64,000 nt of DNA from contig NC_030987.1 of NCBI RefSeq assembly GCF_000149955.1, forward strand, positions 3,711,906 to 3,775,905, in the 5' to 3' direction. The notes beneath the pieces were generated by a model. That model worked only from the letters and a program-made list of their open reading frames with translations, did not search any database and had not been told where the DNA came from. The stretch's first letter is position 1. Every line of letters starts with the position of its first letter. This DNA is from Fusarium oxysporum f. sp. lycopersici 4287. Lineage: Eukaryota; Ascomycota; Sordariomycetes; Hypocreales; Nectriaceae. This document shows, one piece after another, positions 46,336 through 59,100 of this stretch. The translations under genes were made by a program, and so were the position numbers.

Positions 46336-49300
46336 CTCGTCAGCTCAATCCCAGTCCAGTCCTGGTCAAGCTCATGTTGCGGGTGACCCTGCACATGCTT
46401 GCATATTGGTGTGTGTGCCTGTGTGTACTTGGTGTATTGAGTGCAGTGCATCCCCATGGGCGAGAAGTGTGTGTATGCGTGTGTTACGATGCTGGAACAA
46501 GCACCATCCCAGACTATTCAGCTGGTCCCGAAAAGGTACAGCAGATCTCGGATTGGATGCTCAATATCGCTATGGGTCCGCGATGTAGCAGTATCATTGC
46601 ATCTCTTGATGTTGATCGTCACTTGACTCGAGCCATCAAAGTCAAGAGTTGAAGGCCATATCGTGATATGAATGAACGAATAAACCAAAGAAAGAGAAAT
46701 ACAAAGAGACGAGAAATATCGTACCTGTTTGAGCAACGTTCTACTTGTGCTCCAAACGGTTCCTCTCATCGCCCGGTTACTGTCTGTCCTCTCTCTCTCT
46801 TTCGTCCTCCCTTACACCTATACCAGACAGGTTGTGTATAGGTCCGAACACGCTTTGCAAAAGACAGCAAATCAAATCACGAAAAAAAAACAGCACAAGC
46901 AAAGACAAAGAAAAAGTGCTCAATGAAGAGATCGAGATCGTTGGAGCAAAGCAAGAAGAGGTTGAACTTTGTAAGATGAGAAGAAATCACAGAACCCTCA
47001 ACATCAAGAACGAAGTAAGGGAGAGGGAGAGAGACGACTTCAAGGGTTTTCGTTTTGTCGTAAATGCATACACACACGCAGATACATAATTCTTTACATT
47101 CCGCATCTATACTCCCTCGTTGTATATGGATTCCACCAACAAGATGCGCTTTGTGCGGGAGCAGGCGAATTCCCATACATCGTCCTCTGGCTGCGTCTAT
47201 TCTTTGCCCTTTTTCTTTTGGTCTGCCTCATCTTGTCTTGTCTCTGCCTATACGCCACGCGACCCCTGCCCACGAGCAGACCAATCCTGAGATATGATAG
47301 TCGAAATTCACGATCGGGGGCAATAGCTGCATTCCAATAGTGTCTCATCATTGTCCTCGGCTGGGGACATTGCTTCTGCTCACAATCTATGGCCGAAACC
47401 ACGGTTAGTGGACTTGCAACCGTCACATATCAGAAGAATAGTCACTCAGCCAGCCAATAACTATGGTTTGTCATTATATGCAAAACACAGTCGTATCAGA
47501 ATTGGATACAATAAAAAGGAAACACCAAGAGAAAAAGAAAAACTCTAAACGTCTAGCACTAATACAGTACTGCACTGGACCTGACTCAGGAATGTGCAGA
47601 AGCTCCAACAGCTAATAGGCACTCTTGCACCGTTAACTTGTCCAAAACTCAATTAAAGACTAATGATCTTCAGTGAAATTTCTTCCTGTTAGTTCTCTCT
47701 CCCCAGATTGTCGAGGTCTAGCGAGTCAAGATGAGATAGTCTTTGATCATGATCAACCACACCAAAACGCTACAAGCAAAAAGTAGAGCTACAGCGGCGC
47801 ATGGCAAAAGCGGGTCGAGCAAGGCTAGAGCTAGACTTAGCTAGGGACTTTTTTCAAATCTAACGGTCTTCCGCCGCCGGGATGTCACTCTATCCCATCC
47901 GTTTCCCACTGTACCTTAACTTTCTTAACATTAGACTTCTGTAAACAGTTACAGATAAGATTATATCTCTCACTGTACCTGCACTTGATCATGTCTGGCA
48001 TACGCAAGCCATGACGTGCAAACGGGAACAAATCTTCCGGTACAAGACTAAGGCGTTTAAGCTGGCATATCCTTGAATCTTCGTTTGCATTCCAGCACGA
48101 GATTCGCAGCCCTCCTCAGGGCGGGAGAGAATATTAATTTAACAACCCAAGACACTTGTCAAAGGAAACACTATAGTTAGCAATTTGCTCGAAACAAAGG
48201 GAACGTAATATCCGGGTTATGTGAGCATAAGGTATCTTGATAGATTAACCTGCGGGTCAAGGGTTTTGATAATTGCAGGGATTGCTCCAGATCAGATTAA
48301 CACTGAAAACATTTAGTTTCCGCATTTGACGCTGGGATCCCCCTTGATTAGGTTCAATGAGTCTTTTTTTCCTTTAATAAATCAAAGCTCCATTTGACAT
48401 GTGTTTCAAGGGGTGACACACAAGTCCCTGGAAACTCGAGACGAAGTTACAGTAAAACTGTATGTTTCTCTGGTATCCTTACAACGCCACATATTAATTT
48501 CCTTGGTCATATTGAAAGGATGCACTGCTACATGTTCTAGTTATGCTAGACATGCATTATAATTTCTTTTTTTTCCCCTGCTGCTCATCGGTCGTCGTTC
48601 TCTGGGGGATGGGGCTTGCTAGTAGCGTCCTCATTTATCTCGTGCATAATAATAAATGGTTTATTACTTGATTAGTCTGATATAGGCCAACAGCCAGTCA
48701 GAGTTGACAGTTCGCTTCTGTCTTTTGGGCCATAGTGCTCCTTCAACAGTTGCATTCACTTAGTGTGGTCTTCTTGGAATGGACAAGAGCTGTCCCAAGC
48801 TTCATGATGGTCTCATAGTCGATGCTCCATGCAGGCATCACAAACCACGTGTAACCCGCCTCGCATTTGCATTACCTTTCCAACTCTCGCTCTCTCTCTC
48901 CCTAGAATTCTAGTCCTCGCCCTGTCATTCCAGGAACCCTCGTGCCGCCTCAAAGGGGAATGTTTCTGAAACAAGGCTTGCAGTACCGAGAATGGCTTTT
49001 GTCACCGGCTTACGACTGCGGCCGATATTAGCTGCTGCTGCACGCACAGATAGTCACGACCGTTTCTAGTTGCAGAGAGCATTAACCATCAGCTCATATT
49101 ATCGTGATGAGAAATGGAAGTGACATGCTTTAGTGCCCAGCGAAACTCGATGCGTCAAAACCGCGGGTGCGCGGCCGACATTAGATCGGATGCTTTGAGA
49201 TAAGTTTGCAAGTTTGAGACAAAATCTACCAAAAAAGCAATTATAATCATTCATTCATCTCATCCCCTCCGGCTCCAGGGTCTTGTGCTCTCCCTTCAGT

Positions 49301-50736
49301 TGCCACTTGACTTCAAGTTCAGCCAAGCCTTCAACAGTATTTGGTCAAGAGGCGCGGAAACGGCTTCTACTTGTCTCTCAGCTCTTCTCTTGATGTCTCG
49401 GGGATTGCTGCAGCCGTTGATTCATGTCTTGAAGAGTGTTGCGATTTCTCTTCACCAGAATTTTCTTACAGTCGAATGACGTGCTATACACATTCCTCTG
49501 GTTTTAGCACGGAATAAACTTTTATTCAATGCCATCGTGAAGGTTTGAGCGGCCATCGTGATACTGGTCTTGATTTCTCGAGCATCATCGTATCAAACCC
49601 CTATCTATTGCTTCCATAGCGTGCTTCTTCTGTACAGATATCATTAGAAAGTATGCAAAAGGAAAGAATGTAAATTGCATGACATCCCTTAGGCCTTTGC
49701 CGTGCCATTCATATTCTAAAAGCTGTCTGGGAAACATACAATGTCTAAGACCCGTCATACTATGGCTGACATACCATGCTCACTCTGAATGAATCAACTG
49801 CCACAAAAGACCCTGAAGTACACAAAGGATAAGTGTTTCCTCTGACGGCTATTGTCGTGTTCCAATACCTCCGTCATGGTATGTCATTGGGAGTTCGGAG
49901 GAATTATGTGGCAGAAACGTTTGATGGCGTATCTCACATATTCTCGAGGCTTGGTGTTTGTCTCGGAGCCATATCTTGCAGAATGTAGGTATCTAGGTTA
50001 TTTTCTCGAGGTGTTAACCATGCCTTCAAGACTTCGGAGAGTTGATAGAGCTGATCCTTGAGAAAGATGTGAGGAACACGATTGTGAACATGAACGATGT
50101 AACAAGTTCACTTTTTCTGAAACCATAAAGCTCTTCTATGAATAGGTTCAAACCCAACTTGATTTAAATTGGGCTGTTCTTGTTGATATACCTTTGGGTT
50201 ATATTACACTAATCAGTTCATAACTCCTCATGACAGGCAGGCCTCTGTTGACTCCTGAAGATGACGTCTCTGAGAAACTTGAGTCTTCACACTCTTGAGT
50301 CATATATAAATATTCCCAATCCTTATATTACGTTTGACATTTTGACTTTATAGGTTCTGTGCCATATGCTGACATGTTCAACTACATCTTATGCGAACTG
50401 GACAACCCGATTTTCCTACTCCAGAACTTCGATGTCAACATAACTCACATCTACTGCTTAGAAGCTGCTGCTGTGTCACTTGAGATTTAAAAGGAAAGAA
50501 GAAACCACACACTGTTAACAATTGCTGTAGACAAAGCTAGTAATAATATGCTTCCCAATATCTCCCTTAAAAGGGCAGTGGCCCAATGTTCGCTCCATAT
50601 CATATCTTTGTGCAGATACTTCGCGCCTCATTATCATATAACTCCAAAGAAAAGTTCCTTAACATCATAATTCATTAACCCCCCAACATTGTCCCATACC
50701 CAGTAATACCCTTGATCATGGACGTTACGTTACCCC
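46336..50736. other. Long intergenic stretch with no supported gene
   Basis: About 4.4 kb. The left side (to about 47,200) should be the SYLF-gene promoter and leader; a CT tract on the plus strand near 46,784-46,800 and purine-rich stretches occur there. From 47,500 to 50,700 no open frame is convincing; short frames at 49,285 and 49,852 carry no motif. I see no tRNA, no rRNA and no transposon. The right end is the 3' side of the F-box gene. Confidence 0.5.
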
Positions 50737-51948
50737 TTAGATCCTCCACAAAGGTTGCGGATACTCCCCTCCCTCCAGTATATACTTCTCAAGCCTTCCG
50801 CTCTTCTCTCCCATAATCCTAACAATCGTGTCCACAGCAGGCACATCGTTACGAAAGAAGATCTGATACCAGCCCACGTTGTCACTAAACCTGCCATTGA
50901 TTCGAACCGTCTCCAACACCTCGAGTTTCTCCCTCATAAGCTTAAAGATGAAATCCCAATCGATGTCAATTGAACTGAAAGGATCGCACCATCCATATAT
51001 ACTCTGCAGGTCAACTTCCTTTAGTGTTGAACCGTGTTCGATAATTAGACGGACAAAGTGCACAAAGCTGATGTGTAAACAGCTTAGGTCGATCTTCTCA
51101 AGGTGAGGAAGCCTTTTAGTGATGTAGAAGTCAACATCGCTGGCTTCGAGCTCGACAGGAGTGTTGTGGACTTTTAGGTCTCGGATGCTGGGCATCAAAG
51201 AGATGAAGTAATCGAGGCGGTCTGGCTTGAAGGACATGACGTCGTATTTCAGATGCAAGTGTAGCTGGGTCACCGACCCAAAGACTGTTAATGCTCTTGG
51301 GTCCAGCGTGGAAGGTAACTTCAGGTCCGGATGCATTATGGGCTCGATTGTTAAACTCTTGAGTGGTACGTTGCGTCTGAGTAGGGCATCCAAGATGGCT
51401 TGCTGTGACTCTAGGATCTCGTCACCAGCTAATTCCATAGATTCTTCCGAGCTAAAGACATCGTCAATTGCCCTATAATCTTGCCAAGGACACTGCGTCC
51501 AAGTCAAGCACACGGAATCAAGATTGGGTAGCCTCATGATAGCTGGAACTACCAAGTCAAGAGGCAGCGCGATTGGGTCGAGGAACACATCTTGAGTCTC
51601 AAGATAAGGGCCCCAGGCTCTATGCAGTTCATCTGCGTTGATGATTCGCGATGTAGCGTATTCGACCTCTTCCTCAACCAAGCGAGCCATGTTGAACTTG
51701 ACCGAGCGAATGCGCCTTGCGCAGCTCGGTACAAGGGAAAGATGGTGAAGTCGTTCACCATCACCATCGAAATTGGGTAACGCAAGGAGTAGTTTTGTGC
51801 ATTCTGCAATCCTTTGACATGAAAGTCTGAAGTTTTTGAAATCTTGTCTCGGTAGAAAGACGGCGATGTTGTTGATGAGCTCGTATGGGAGATGTGTAAG
51901 GCGGGGCTGCGATGACGATGACGATGCTACTGGCTCGTAATGCTCCAT
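50737..51948 (-). CDS. F-box protein
   Basis: Substrate receptor candidate for an SCF ubiquitin ligase (family knowledge). Intronless, 403 residues from the ATG at 51948, which has a strong context (ATC ATG G). The F-box is at about residues 16-52: LTHLPYELINNIAVFLPRQD followed by FKNFRLSCQRIAE, with the usual Leu-Pro-x-Glu-Leu start. The rest shows irregular leucine-rich stretches (LPNLDSVCLTW, VTQLHLHLKYD, LPHLEKIDLSCLHI, LKEVDLQSIYGW) that suggest a degenerate LRR fold. Such fungal F-box proteins are a large, fast-evolving family, and the substrate cannot be guessed. It is divergent to the small membrane-protein gene. Confidence 0.88.
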   Translation of the reverse strand: MEHYEPVASSSSSQPRLTHLPYELINNIAVFLPRQDFKNFRLSCQRIAECTKLLLALPNFDGDGERLHHLSLVPSCARRIRSVKFNMARLVEEEVEYATSRIINADELHRAWGPYLETQDVFLDPIALPLDLVVPAIMRLPNLDSVCLTWTQCPWQDYRAIDDVFSSEESMELAGDEILESQQAILDALLRRNVPLKSLTIEPIMHPDLKLPSTLDPRALTVFGSVTQLHLHLKYDVMSFKPDRLDYFISLMPSIRDLKVHNTPVELEASDVDFYITKRLPHLEKIDLSCLHISFVHFVRLIIEHGSTLKEVDLQSIYGWCDPFSSIDIDWDFIFKLMREKLEVLETVRINGRFSDNVGWYQIFFRNDVPAVDTIVRIMGEKSGRLEKYILEGGEYPQPLWRI

Positions 51949-52384
51949 GATTTGTTTCCTCCGCGTAAGCTTTGGTGTTGTGTTGTTTTGTGTAGTCTTA
52001 TGGAATATCAACAGTTTGCTCTATCACTCTTTCACAAGTAGTCAAATGTCGGCTCTGTTTGTGTATGTTCATGTCAAGAATATGAAGAGAGTTCAGCTTC
52101 AATTTTGTCCTGTCTTGACCCTCGGAGCTGAGCTACTGCCACGCCCCACGGTAAACCTATCACATTCTTTCCCGCATCAAACATCAACCTCAGCCTATTT
52201 TCATCCCAGTTCTCATCCGCCGATTCACTGCGATACGCCTCGTCGCTTCTCTTACGCCTCAAGTATGAGTCTTCCTCCAGGAAACTGTTGAGCTTATGTG
52301 CTGATGCCAGTCATTGTCAAAGGAAAGGCAGGTCATGTGACTGACTATTCTCGTTCACATTCTCCCATCATCACATCAACCATC
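51949..52384. promoter_or_regulatory. Short divergent promoter, F-box / small membrane protein
   Basis: About 440 bases between two divergent start codons, so the promoters adjoin. No TATA box is obvious and no coding frame is supported. Confidence 0.45.
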
Positions 52385-52649
52385 ATGCTCAAGTAAGTTG
52401 CCTCATCCTCAACCGTAGCCCCTAGCACTAGGACTTACATACACAACCAGGGCTTACAAGAACCTCTCACCCAAGACACGTCTCGGCGTCGGTATCGCAA
52501 TCATCGCTTGGGGTGCTGGAGGACTCATGTTGACTGATCCACTTGAGAAGTCTCTTGGCTTGACTCCGACCGAAGAGGACAAGGCTGAGCTGGACAAATA
52601 CACACCAAAGATTACCACTGTTGACAAGAACGAGAAAGACGGTAACTGA
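52385..52649 (+). CDS. Small single-span membrane protein (68 residues), function unknown
   Basis: Two exons: an 8-base first exon 52385-52392 (ATG CTC AA) and 52451-52649, joined across a 58-nt GTAAGT...CCAG intron. The ATG has a good context (ATC ATG C). The protein starts MLKAYKNLSPKTRLGVG, a basic amphipathic start, followed by a membrane span at about residues 13-31 (GVGIAIIAWGAGGLMLTD). The tail is acidic and hydrophilic (PTEEDKAELDKYTPK). The layout of a short basic N-terminus, one span and an acidic tail is common in small mitochondrial inner-membrane or assembly proteins. I do not recognise the family and the location is inference. Intact frame, clean splice signals and codon-like composition support it being real. 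Confidence 0.78.
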
Positions 52650-53153
52650 ACTGAGAGGCTTGCAATACATATATAAACCATATCTACACGTCTCCCAAGG
52701 GCAATGTTTCGCAAAGGATAGCGAACAAAGCGCAGCAGCGTCAAGAAATGATCTCATTACATCAGAAACAAACACATAATACTTCACAACGGGGCACAAG
52801 TAGAAATATAGGCAAACATCATTAACCTGCTCCAAGCCATCAAGTCATGATGGTCTACCGGTTGACCGTCAACCGGTTAGACCTCCCTTTCTATCTTGAT
52901 CAAAGTCTAATATGCAGTTACAACTCCTCTTCCCGTCTATTCTCGACAAATGCATTGCACAACGGTGCCAACCATGGATGTGTGAGGCCAATCCGGTCTA
53001 CCTTGAGATGACCATCACATTGGTGAAACCCAGTGACCCAGGAAACAAAGAAAATGAAGAAAACAAAGCAGAATGCAGCGCAACGCCTCCAGATGCAGCC
53101 CCCACCCCTATAGTACTTTTTTTGGTTCTGTAAGAAATTCATACTGCCGTCCC
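52650..53153. other. Convergent intergenic region
   Basis: About 500 bases between two stop codons. A palindrome-like stretch GGTTGACCGTCAACCGG at about 52,860 stands out as a possible transcript hairpin. No coding frame is supported. Confidence 0.45.
52859..52875. repeat. Short inverted repeat
   Basis: CCGGTTGAC faces GTCAACCGG with almost no spacer, giving a near-perfect palindrome in the gap between convergent genes. It could form a hairpin in either 3' untranslated region or be a protein-binding site; nothing decides between these. Confidence 0.55.
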
Positions 53154-56128
53154 TTAGTCAAGCTCCGTCTTGACAGACGCAGTGCCAGCGTCTTCCACCA
53201 CTTGCGGAAGTGGTTTGAATAATTTTGCCATCTCTAATGTGAGATCCATTGCTCCATACTGATCATCAATCTCTCCAACAGATCCTAATTCTTCTCCTCT
53301 GCTCGCGCCATCTGACATCACCCACGACTTCACCGACTTCAATAATTGGATAATTTGGACAAAGCGGGCATCCGGCGACAACCGTAAGTCCGCCGCTTGC
53401 GTGTGCTTGAGCAGGTAATTGGAAAGCCAATAGAAATGGATGCCATCTCGCGAGAACCCGTGCCGCCGAGGATTGCTAGATCCCGGCAATGTTGGCGGGA
53501 ACTGATTGGCCATATCCGCATCCCAATTATTCTTGAACTTGCTCAGAGCGATAACAAGTGCCTGCAGACTTTGTGGGTCAACGTTGGCAGCCGCCCCCTC
53601 CACAGGAGTACCCCGTCCACTATTGTGGCCAGCTGGAGTCATCCAATCATTGGGAGGAGGCGTTCCAAATTTGGACAGCTGAGCCGCATTGCCGTCAATC
53701 TGAGCCCGCCGAATCAGAGCTAATATGCCATGGATGAGAACAAACTTTCCATAAAGGTTGGTGCTTCCAGGTTGGATCTGATACGAGGGGTGCAGAAGAG
53801 CTTTGAGAGCCCAGTCCATCTCAGGCTGCTTTGGTCTCTGAGTGCCATAAGGATTCTTATCGCGAGCGGCAACATCGCCGTTGAGGCCAAGCGCAGAAGC
53901 ACAGTCCCCGGCATTGTCCGCATCCCAAGCTGTGTCGTCGCAAGGCAAAGGTAGATGAAATTCCATAACATCGAACAAGGGTTGAGAGTTGAAGTAAAGT
54001 CCCATGGCAACGTCCATTAAAAAGACGCCAAACATTAGACGATTCCGACGCTCTTGATCAACCCAAGTATCCCAGTTCCATTGCTGCAAATCAAAAGTGT
54101 TCCGGTCAAAATCGATTTGGTGAAGGGGTGACAGAGAAGCAGGGTCCCGTGATGACTGGAAGAGATTCAGTCGCCTGGCGTTGGCTGCAAGAGAAGGGTA
54201 GATCTGTCGAGCCCGCTCTCTCTGTTGAGGGTTTCCATTCCAGAGTAATAATATACATGTTAGCAAGACAGCCTGAAGCTCTTCAATATCAGCCCGAGAT
54301 GCGTGACTCGGTTGCCCTGTCAAAGGTTCAGCATTAGACATCATCTTGCAGTCGCGTTGAAGTGCGACGACAAGAAAATCCATCATTTCGCGAACATTAG
54401 ACGGGGTGACATTGTCTGAGTAACAGGCGCCGATGCAACACATGCCTGCAAGTAAGCCAGTATACGCCTCCATGACCTTAAACGTCGCGACATGAATGAA
54501 AGGCATGTGGATGTGGAAATGAGTGTACTTGTCCAAGAAGTCCTTGACGTTGTCAGGCGAGAAGTAGAGATTCATCCCCGCGCTAGAGGGATCGATGGCT
54601 TGATTAGGAGGATAGAAGAAATTAAGGATCTGATCAGAAAGAAGATTGTATGAGGTTTGGTGAGATTGCATTCCCATATTCGACAAAAGGGTGTCGCTGG
54701 CGCTGGCGCTGGCGCCTGTCGTTCCGGGCCCGGCATTAGGTTCGGGTTTGATTCCGCTCTGAGTCTGTCCAAGATTAGGATTGAAAGATGTGTTGACGTA
54801 GGTTTGATGCGCACCAGCCTGGAACATCTGAGACCAATCAAGGCCAGATGGAGGGTTTGTGTTGGAGCCGCCGTACATGGGCAGTCCGTTCTGAGCGGGA
54901 GGCATGCTGTAGCCAGTCATCTGCTGCTGGTTCATGTTGGGGTCAGCGCCATAGGGCTGCGAAGCACCCATGACCTGACCGTTCATGTTCCGTCTGTCAG
55001 CGTTGTTACCGTTGTCGAGACGACCAAGCGAGCTGGATCGAGAGAGTTGGCTCTGATCCTGGGCCATGTTGTTCATGCCATCCGAGACTGGGACCATGCC
55101 AAATGGGTGGACCATGTTGTCTGCGGGCAGGTTGCTCAAGCCATTGAGGTGGTTGAGATCACCCTCGTGGGCGAGGCCGGCGGCCTTCTGAGCCTGCTGC
55201 TGGTTCTTCTTAACGTGAGCCTGAGGGTGCGACAAGTGACTAGCTCCAGTGGGGTTGCCACGGCGGATAGAGCACTTTTGGAAATGACGCTTCAGGATAT
55301 CACTTCGAGAGAAGGTATCGCGGCAAAGAACACACATGTAAGGGCGATCACCGGTGTCTGAAAAAGAATGTCAGTAAAATCTGTCAGTGTCAACAAGCCG
55401 TTCTACTCACGTCGCAGAAGGTGGCGCTTAAGATGCTTGGCATGGAGGTAAGTCTTTGTGCAGTGAGGGCAAGGGAATTTGCCATCTGCGTCCTTGACAG
55501 GAATCACGGTGTTCTTGGCGCCAGTACCAGCGGCTGGGGCAGCAGGCCGTCCAGGAGCACTGGGCAGGATTCCGCGTCGTCCCTGAGAGCCAACAACGTG
55601 AGTAGGAGGTTCGCCCTCTGGCATCACCGCAGTGGGCTGCATAAGAGAACCAGGACCGTAAGGCGACGAAACACCAGGTTGAGACATGATGCCTCCAGGA
55701 GGCATAGGACGCAGCACAGGAGGACCGCGACCACCAGCAGGAGCAGGCGCGATAGGCTGTGGGTGAGACGCGGCAGTGGTCGCCTGGGGCATCATGGCAG
55801 AGGTGCCATAGGCCTGGGGAGGAGGGTATTGGTTCTGGGCCATTGAGTAAATACCAGCACGGTTCGCGGGCTGCGATGTCTGCTGCTGGTAGCTAGGCAT
55901 GTTGGAGGCCGACCCAGGCGTGTTCGGGGTGCCTGGGGTTCGCGGCGTATGAGGGTGGCTTCCGTACATGTTCTGCATGGCCGAGGTTGGAGGCTGCAGC
56001 GGTGGCAGAGTCTGAGGGAGAGGAGAGCCGGTTTGAAGTTGGTTGGGAGAAATCGCGGTTGGTGAAGGATAAGTCTGACCAGAAGAAGTCGTGTTTATAC
56101 CATTGGAGGGGTAGTGAGGACCGTCCAT
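53154..56128 (-). CDS. C2H2 zinc-finger transcription factor with Fungal_trans domain
   Basis: Two exons, 55411-56128 and 53154-55357, are joined across a 53-nt GTGAGT...TTCAG intron and give 973 residues. The start at 56128 has a strong context (AGC ATG G). Two zinc fingers lie at 219-240 (FPCPHCTKTYLHAKHLKRH, ending in His240) and 248-268 (YMCVLCRDTFSRSDILKRH). The second ends in Cys268 rather than His, so it is C2HC. The intron falls exactly at His240 before the TGDRP linker. The first 210 residues are Pro/Gln/Ser-rich, as in activation regions. From about residue 400 a fungal-specific transcription-factor middle homology region is seen (FYPPNQAIDPSS, MPFIHVATFKVMEAY, NRLMFGVFLMDVAMGLYF). 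This pairing of fingers and Fungal_trans is that of A. nidulans AmdX-like regulators; the targets are unknown. Confidence 0.95.
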
Positions 56129-59100
56129 GCTACTCTTGGTAGACGCGAAGCTCGTGACAATCGTCGTGGTGTTGAGAATACCGCGACGCAAAAAAAAAAA
56201 GTTGCCCGGGGTACAATGGACCTTGGTGGATGACAAGTCCAAGTCGAGGATTTGCGGAGAAAGGAACAAAGAGGAGGGGTCTAGGTGGTTTGCAAAACTT
56301 GAGAAAGCAAAGCAATATCAAATGCAATGCCTTGTAGAGCTCCGCAGAAGATGTTCCCGGATGGTGGAGGATGAGGCTCGTGGCAGGTCCCTCTTTGAAG
56401 GTAGTGGTTTGGAGAGGGTGCACAGAGTGGAGAACTGGGTCCCGAACCTTTTTAAGTACTATTTTTTTTTTCCTCTCACGGTCTCCTCTCTAGACGGTCG
56501 AGCTGTCAGGGCAGTTTTTGAAAAGGTGGGTAACGTTGAGTGGGTTCAGAGTGGGTGGGTGTGAAAAGAAGAGGCGAGTGAAGGAGAGAAAAAAGAAGTG
56601 GGTTGGTGCGGGTGTGGATTAAAAAGCGATGCAGAAGCAGCACTAAAGTAAATTTTTCGGTCTTGCTTAGTACGCAATCACGAGGAGCGGTCGAAGGCGA
56701 AGGAAAGCAACAGCAGCAGCTGAAGTGAAGGGAGGAAAAGTTGCCAGTCGCGGAACCGTTAGTAAAAATGCCTTGGCCGGCACGCACAGTATGTATTGTA
56801 AGATAAAGCCGGTACTCGCGTGGTCGCAAATTCCCAACCCAGTTGCAAGTAAAGAACCAGCAAGAGATGTGGGAAGTGGATAATGTTGTCAAGGGAAGTG
56901 GGCCCACAACGAAGCAAAGGAACCACAATCTGAATAGCTGGCGGCTGGGATCTGGAGGAAAGGCACAAAGGGTCGCGGGTCGCGGTCGTGTTTGATGGGG
57001 CCAGGCGCCAGACGCGCAAATCGACTTCAAGATATCACGACAATTGAGGTGATTGTTTTTGGCAATGTATTTGAAGATGCACGAAATCTAAAGAGTCCAA
57101 AGAAGAGTCGATGATGGTATGTGAGTTGTGTGAGGGAAAAATTTTCGGGAGAACGAGAGAACGAGGAAAGATGAAAGACGAGGGAACAACGACCTACGGG
57201 AGGCAGGAAGATACTGAAAACCCCGAGGTACCTCCTACTTGCTCTCGCCTGGGAACACTGAGATCAGGGCAGTGAGAGCGCGGCTGCGGTAACGTGCCTG
57301 CCAGTTACAGGCGGAAAAAGATAGAGCAGGAGCAGTAACCGGAGTAAAGACGGAAGTACCTGTTACCGAGGCCGGCGCCAAGCAAGGAAGACGCTTCAAT
57401 ACTGGCCGCCAACTGTTTGCAGTGTCAAATTTGTTCCTTTTCTAGCTTGGATGGTTCGAATTTTTTTCGTTTTACTCTTCACACGCCCCTCATCCTTCTT
57501 CAATCTGAATCAAATCGGGTCTACGGCGATATTTCTGGCCTGTCCAACTTGGATGTTAGCGCAGGTGCCATGCCATTGCCGCTCTAAGCCGCCAGATTCG
57601 GGGCTCGCTCAATACCTTAGCTAAGGTAATTCATTTCGCTGGCAGTTTGCGGTGAAATCTACGGACGGATACTTACTCGTCACTTACCGACTTGCTGCCA
57701 TGTCAAGTCTAAGCAAGGTACCCTCGTCGTATCCACAGGTTCTTGGAGTAGACTATAGGAACAAACAGTGTCAGTTTAAATCATCAGCAATGATTTTAGA
57801 AGTGCAAGACTCCAATTAAGTCCAAGAGGGCATCATTCAGCTTGCCAGCCGTCAAGAAGGGAAAGAAAGGGAAAGAAAAAACCTTGCGTGCCGTCTCTAC
57901 TAGACACACTTCCTGAGTGCGATCTACTGTGCAGTATCGTACGAATAAAAGCGCCAAACTGATTCGGGACTTTTGAACAAAGTGCGCCAGACGAGGCGTC
58001 TACGACATGCAAACCCTCGCTCATCAGGTACCTTCCTCCTGTAAGAGAAACACCCAGCTGTCGAGAGACCTCTCAGCGCCGAGGTAACTGAAGCATTGCC
58101 CGGCACCGTTGGCGCAAGTCTACCGGCCTCACCGTCCGACATCGCTGTAATCAATCAGCTACTAAGAGACTGTCTTGAAAGTTTGCCTCATATGATAAAA
58201 GGTCTGGTAACAACCACTGAGTTGCCATATCATCATCATCAGCGACACTGAACTGACATCTTTCTTACACCAAGTTTCGCCTTTACGTCGTTTTGAATGT
58301 CCAGGGTTCTGACGGCACTTGCAACGATCCTTCTCATCTTGCGATCCTGAACACAGACAGGGAAACACTGCTATCAAAAATCACATCCAGGATGATGCAC
58401 GACGCGTCGAACAACTTCACAAACGGCCCTGTGTTCACAGATTCGCACGGTCGATACTGTACACACGATAGGTTGAAAAGGCAAGTTGCTCGCAGGGGTG
58501 GGGGCGTCTGCAGGGAATGCTGGAGGTTGGGTGATGTCGTAACAGGTACGCATTGTTTTGCTACCTGGCAAGCATAACGCGCTTGTGTGTCCCTTGTACA
58601 CGATACCTGACACTAGTCTTTCGATTCCCGGTGTCGTAGCCGGCCTCGCTGCACACCCAAGGTCACGATGCTTCACACCAAATTCAAGTCCTCTCACCGC
58701 ATTACCTCATACACGACTCGGACACCGAGTTCGCACCGGGATTCCTCGACCAGATCATGCAGCGTTTCTCATTTTAACAATTTTCCCTGCGTTTTTTGCC
58801 TGATCTTGTGAACAAGTGTAGAGGCTAGTCCGAACGCTACAGAGCTAGTGTTCACGAATAGCTTTTCTCGACTGCCTAATATTGCTCTAACCAGTGTCAA
58901 GATGAAATCGCCCTTAGAAAGCTGAGACAAGTCAGACTGCTGTTTATTGAATACGTCCAGATCTCAATGCCAGATTTTCCTTTGTCTCACAATTACCCGG
59001 ACGACGAATTGCTTCTTTCATTTTAATGACATATCGGTCAATAACCAATGGTTGGTTTGCCATGGTCATGTTATGAACATGATAAAACCCAGTGACAAAG

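Noticed and set aside
50140..50165. GGTTCAAACCC as a possible tRNA B box on the plus strand
   Set aside because: No A box upstream and no pairing arms around it.
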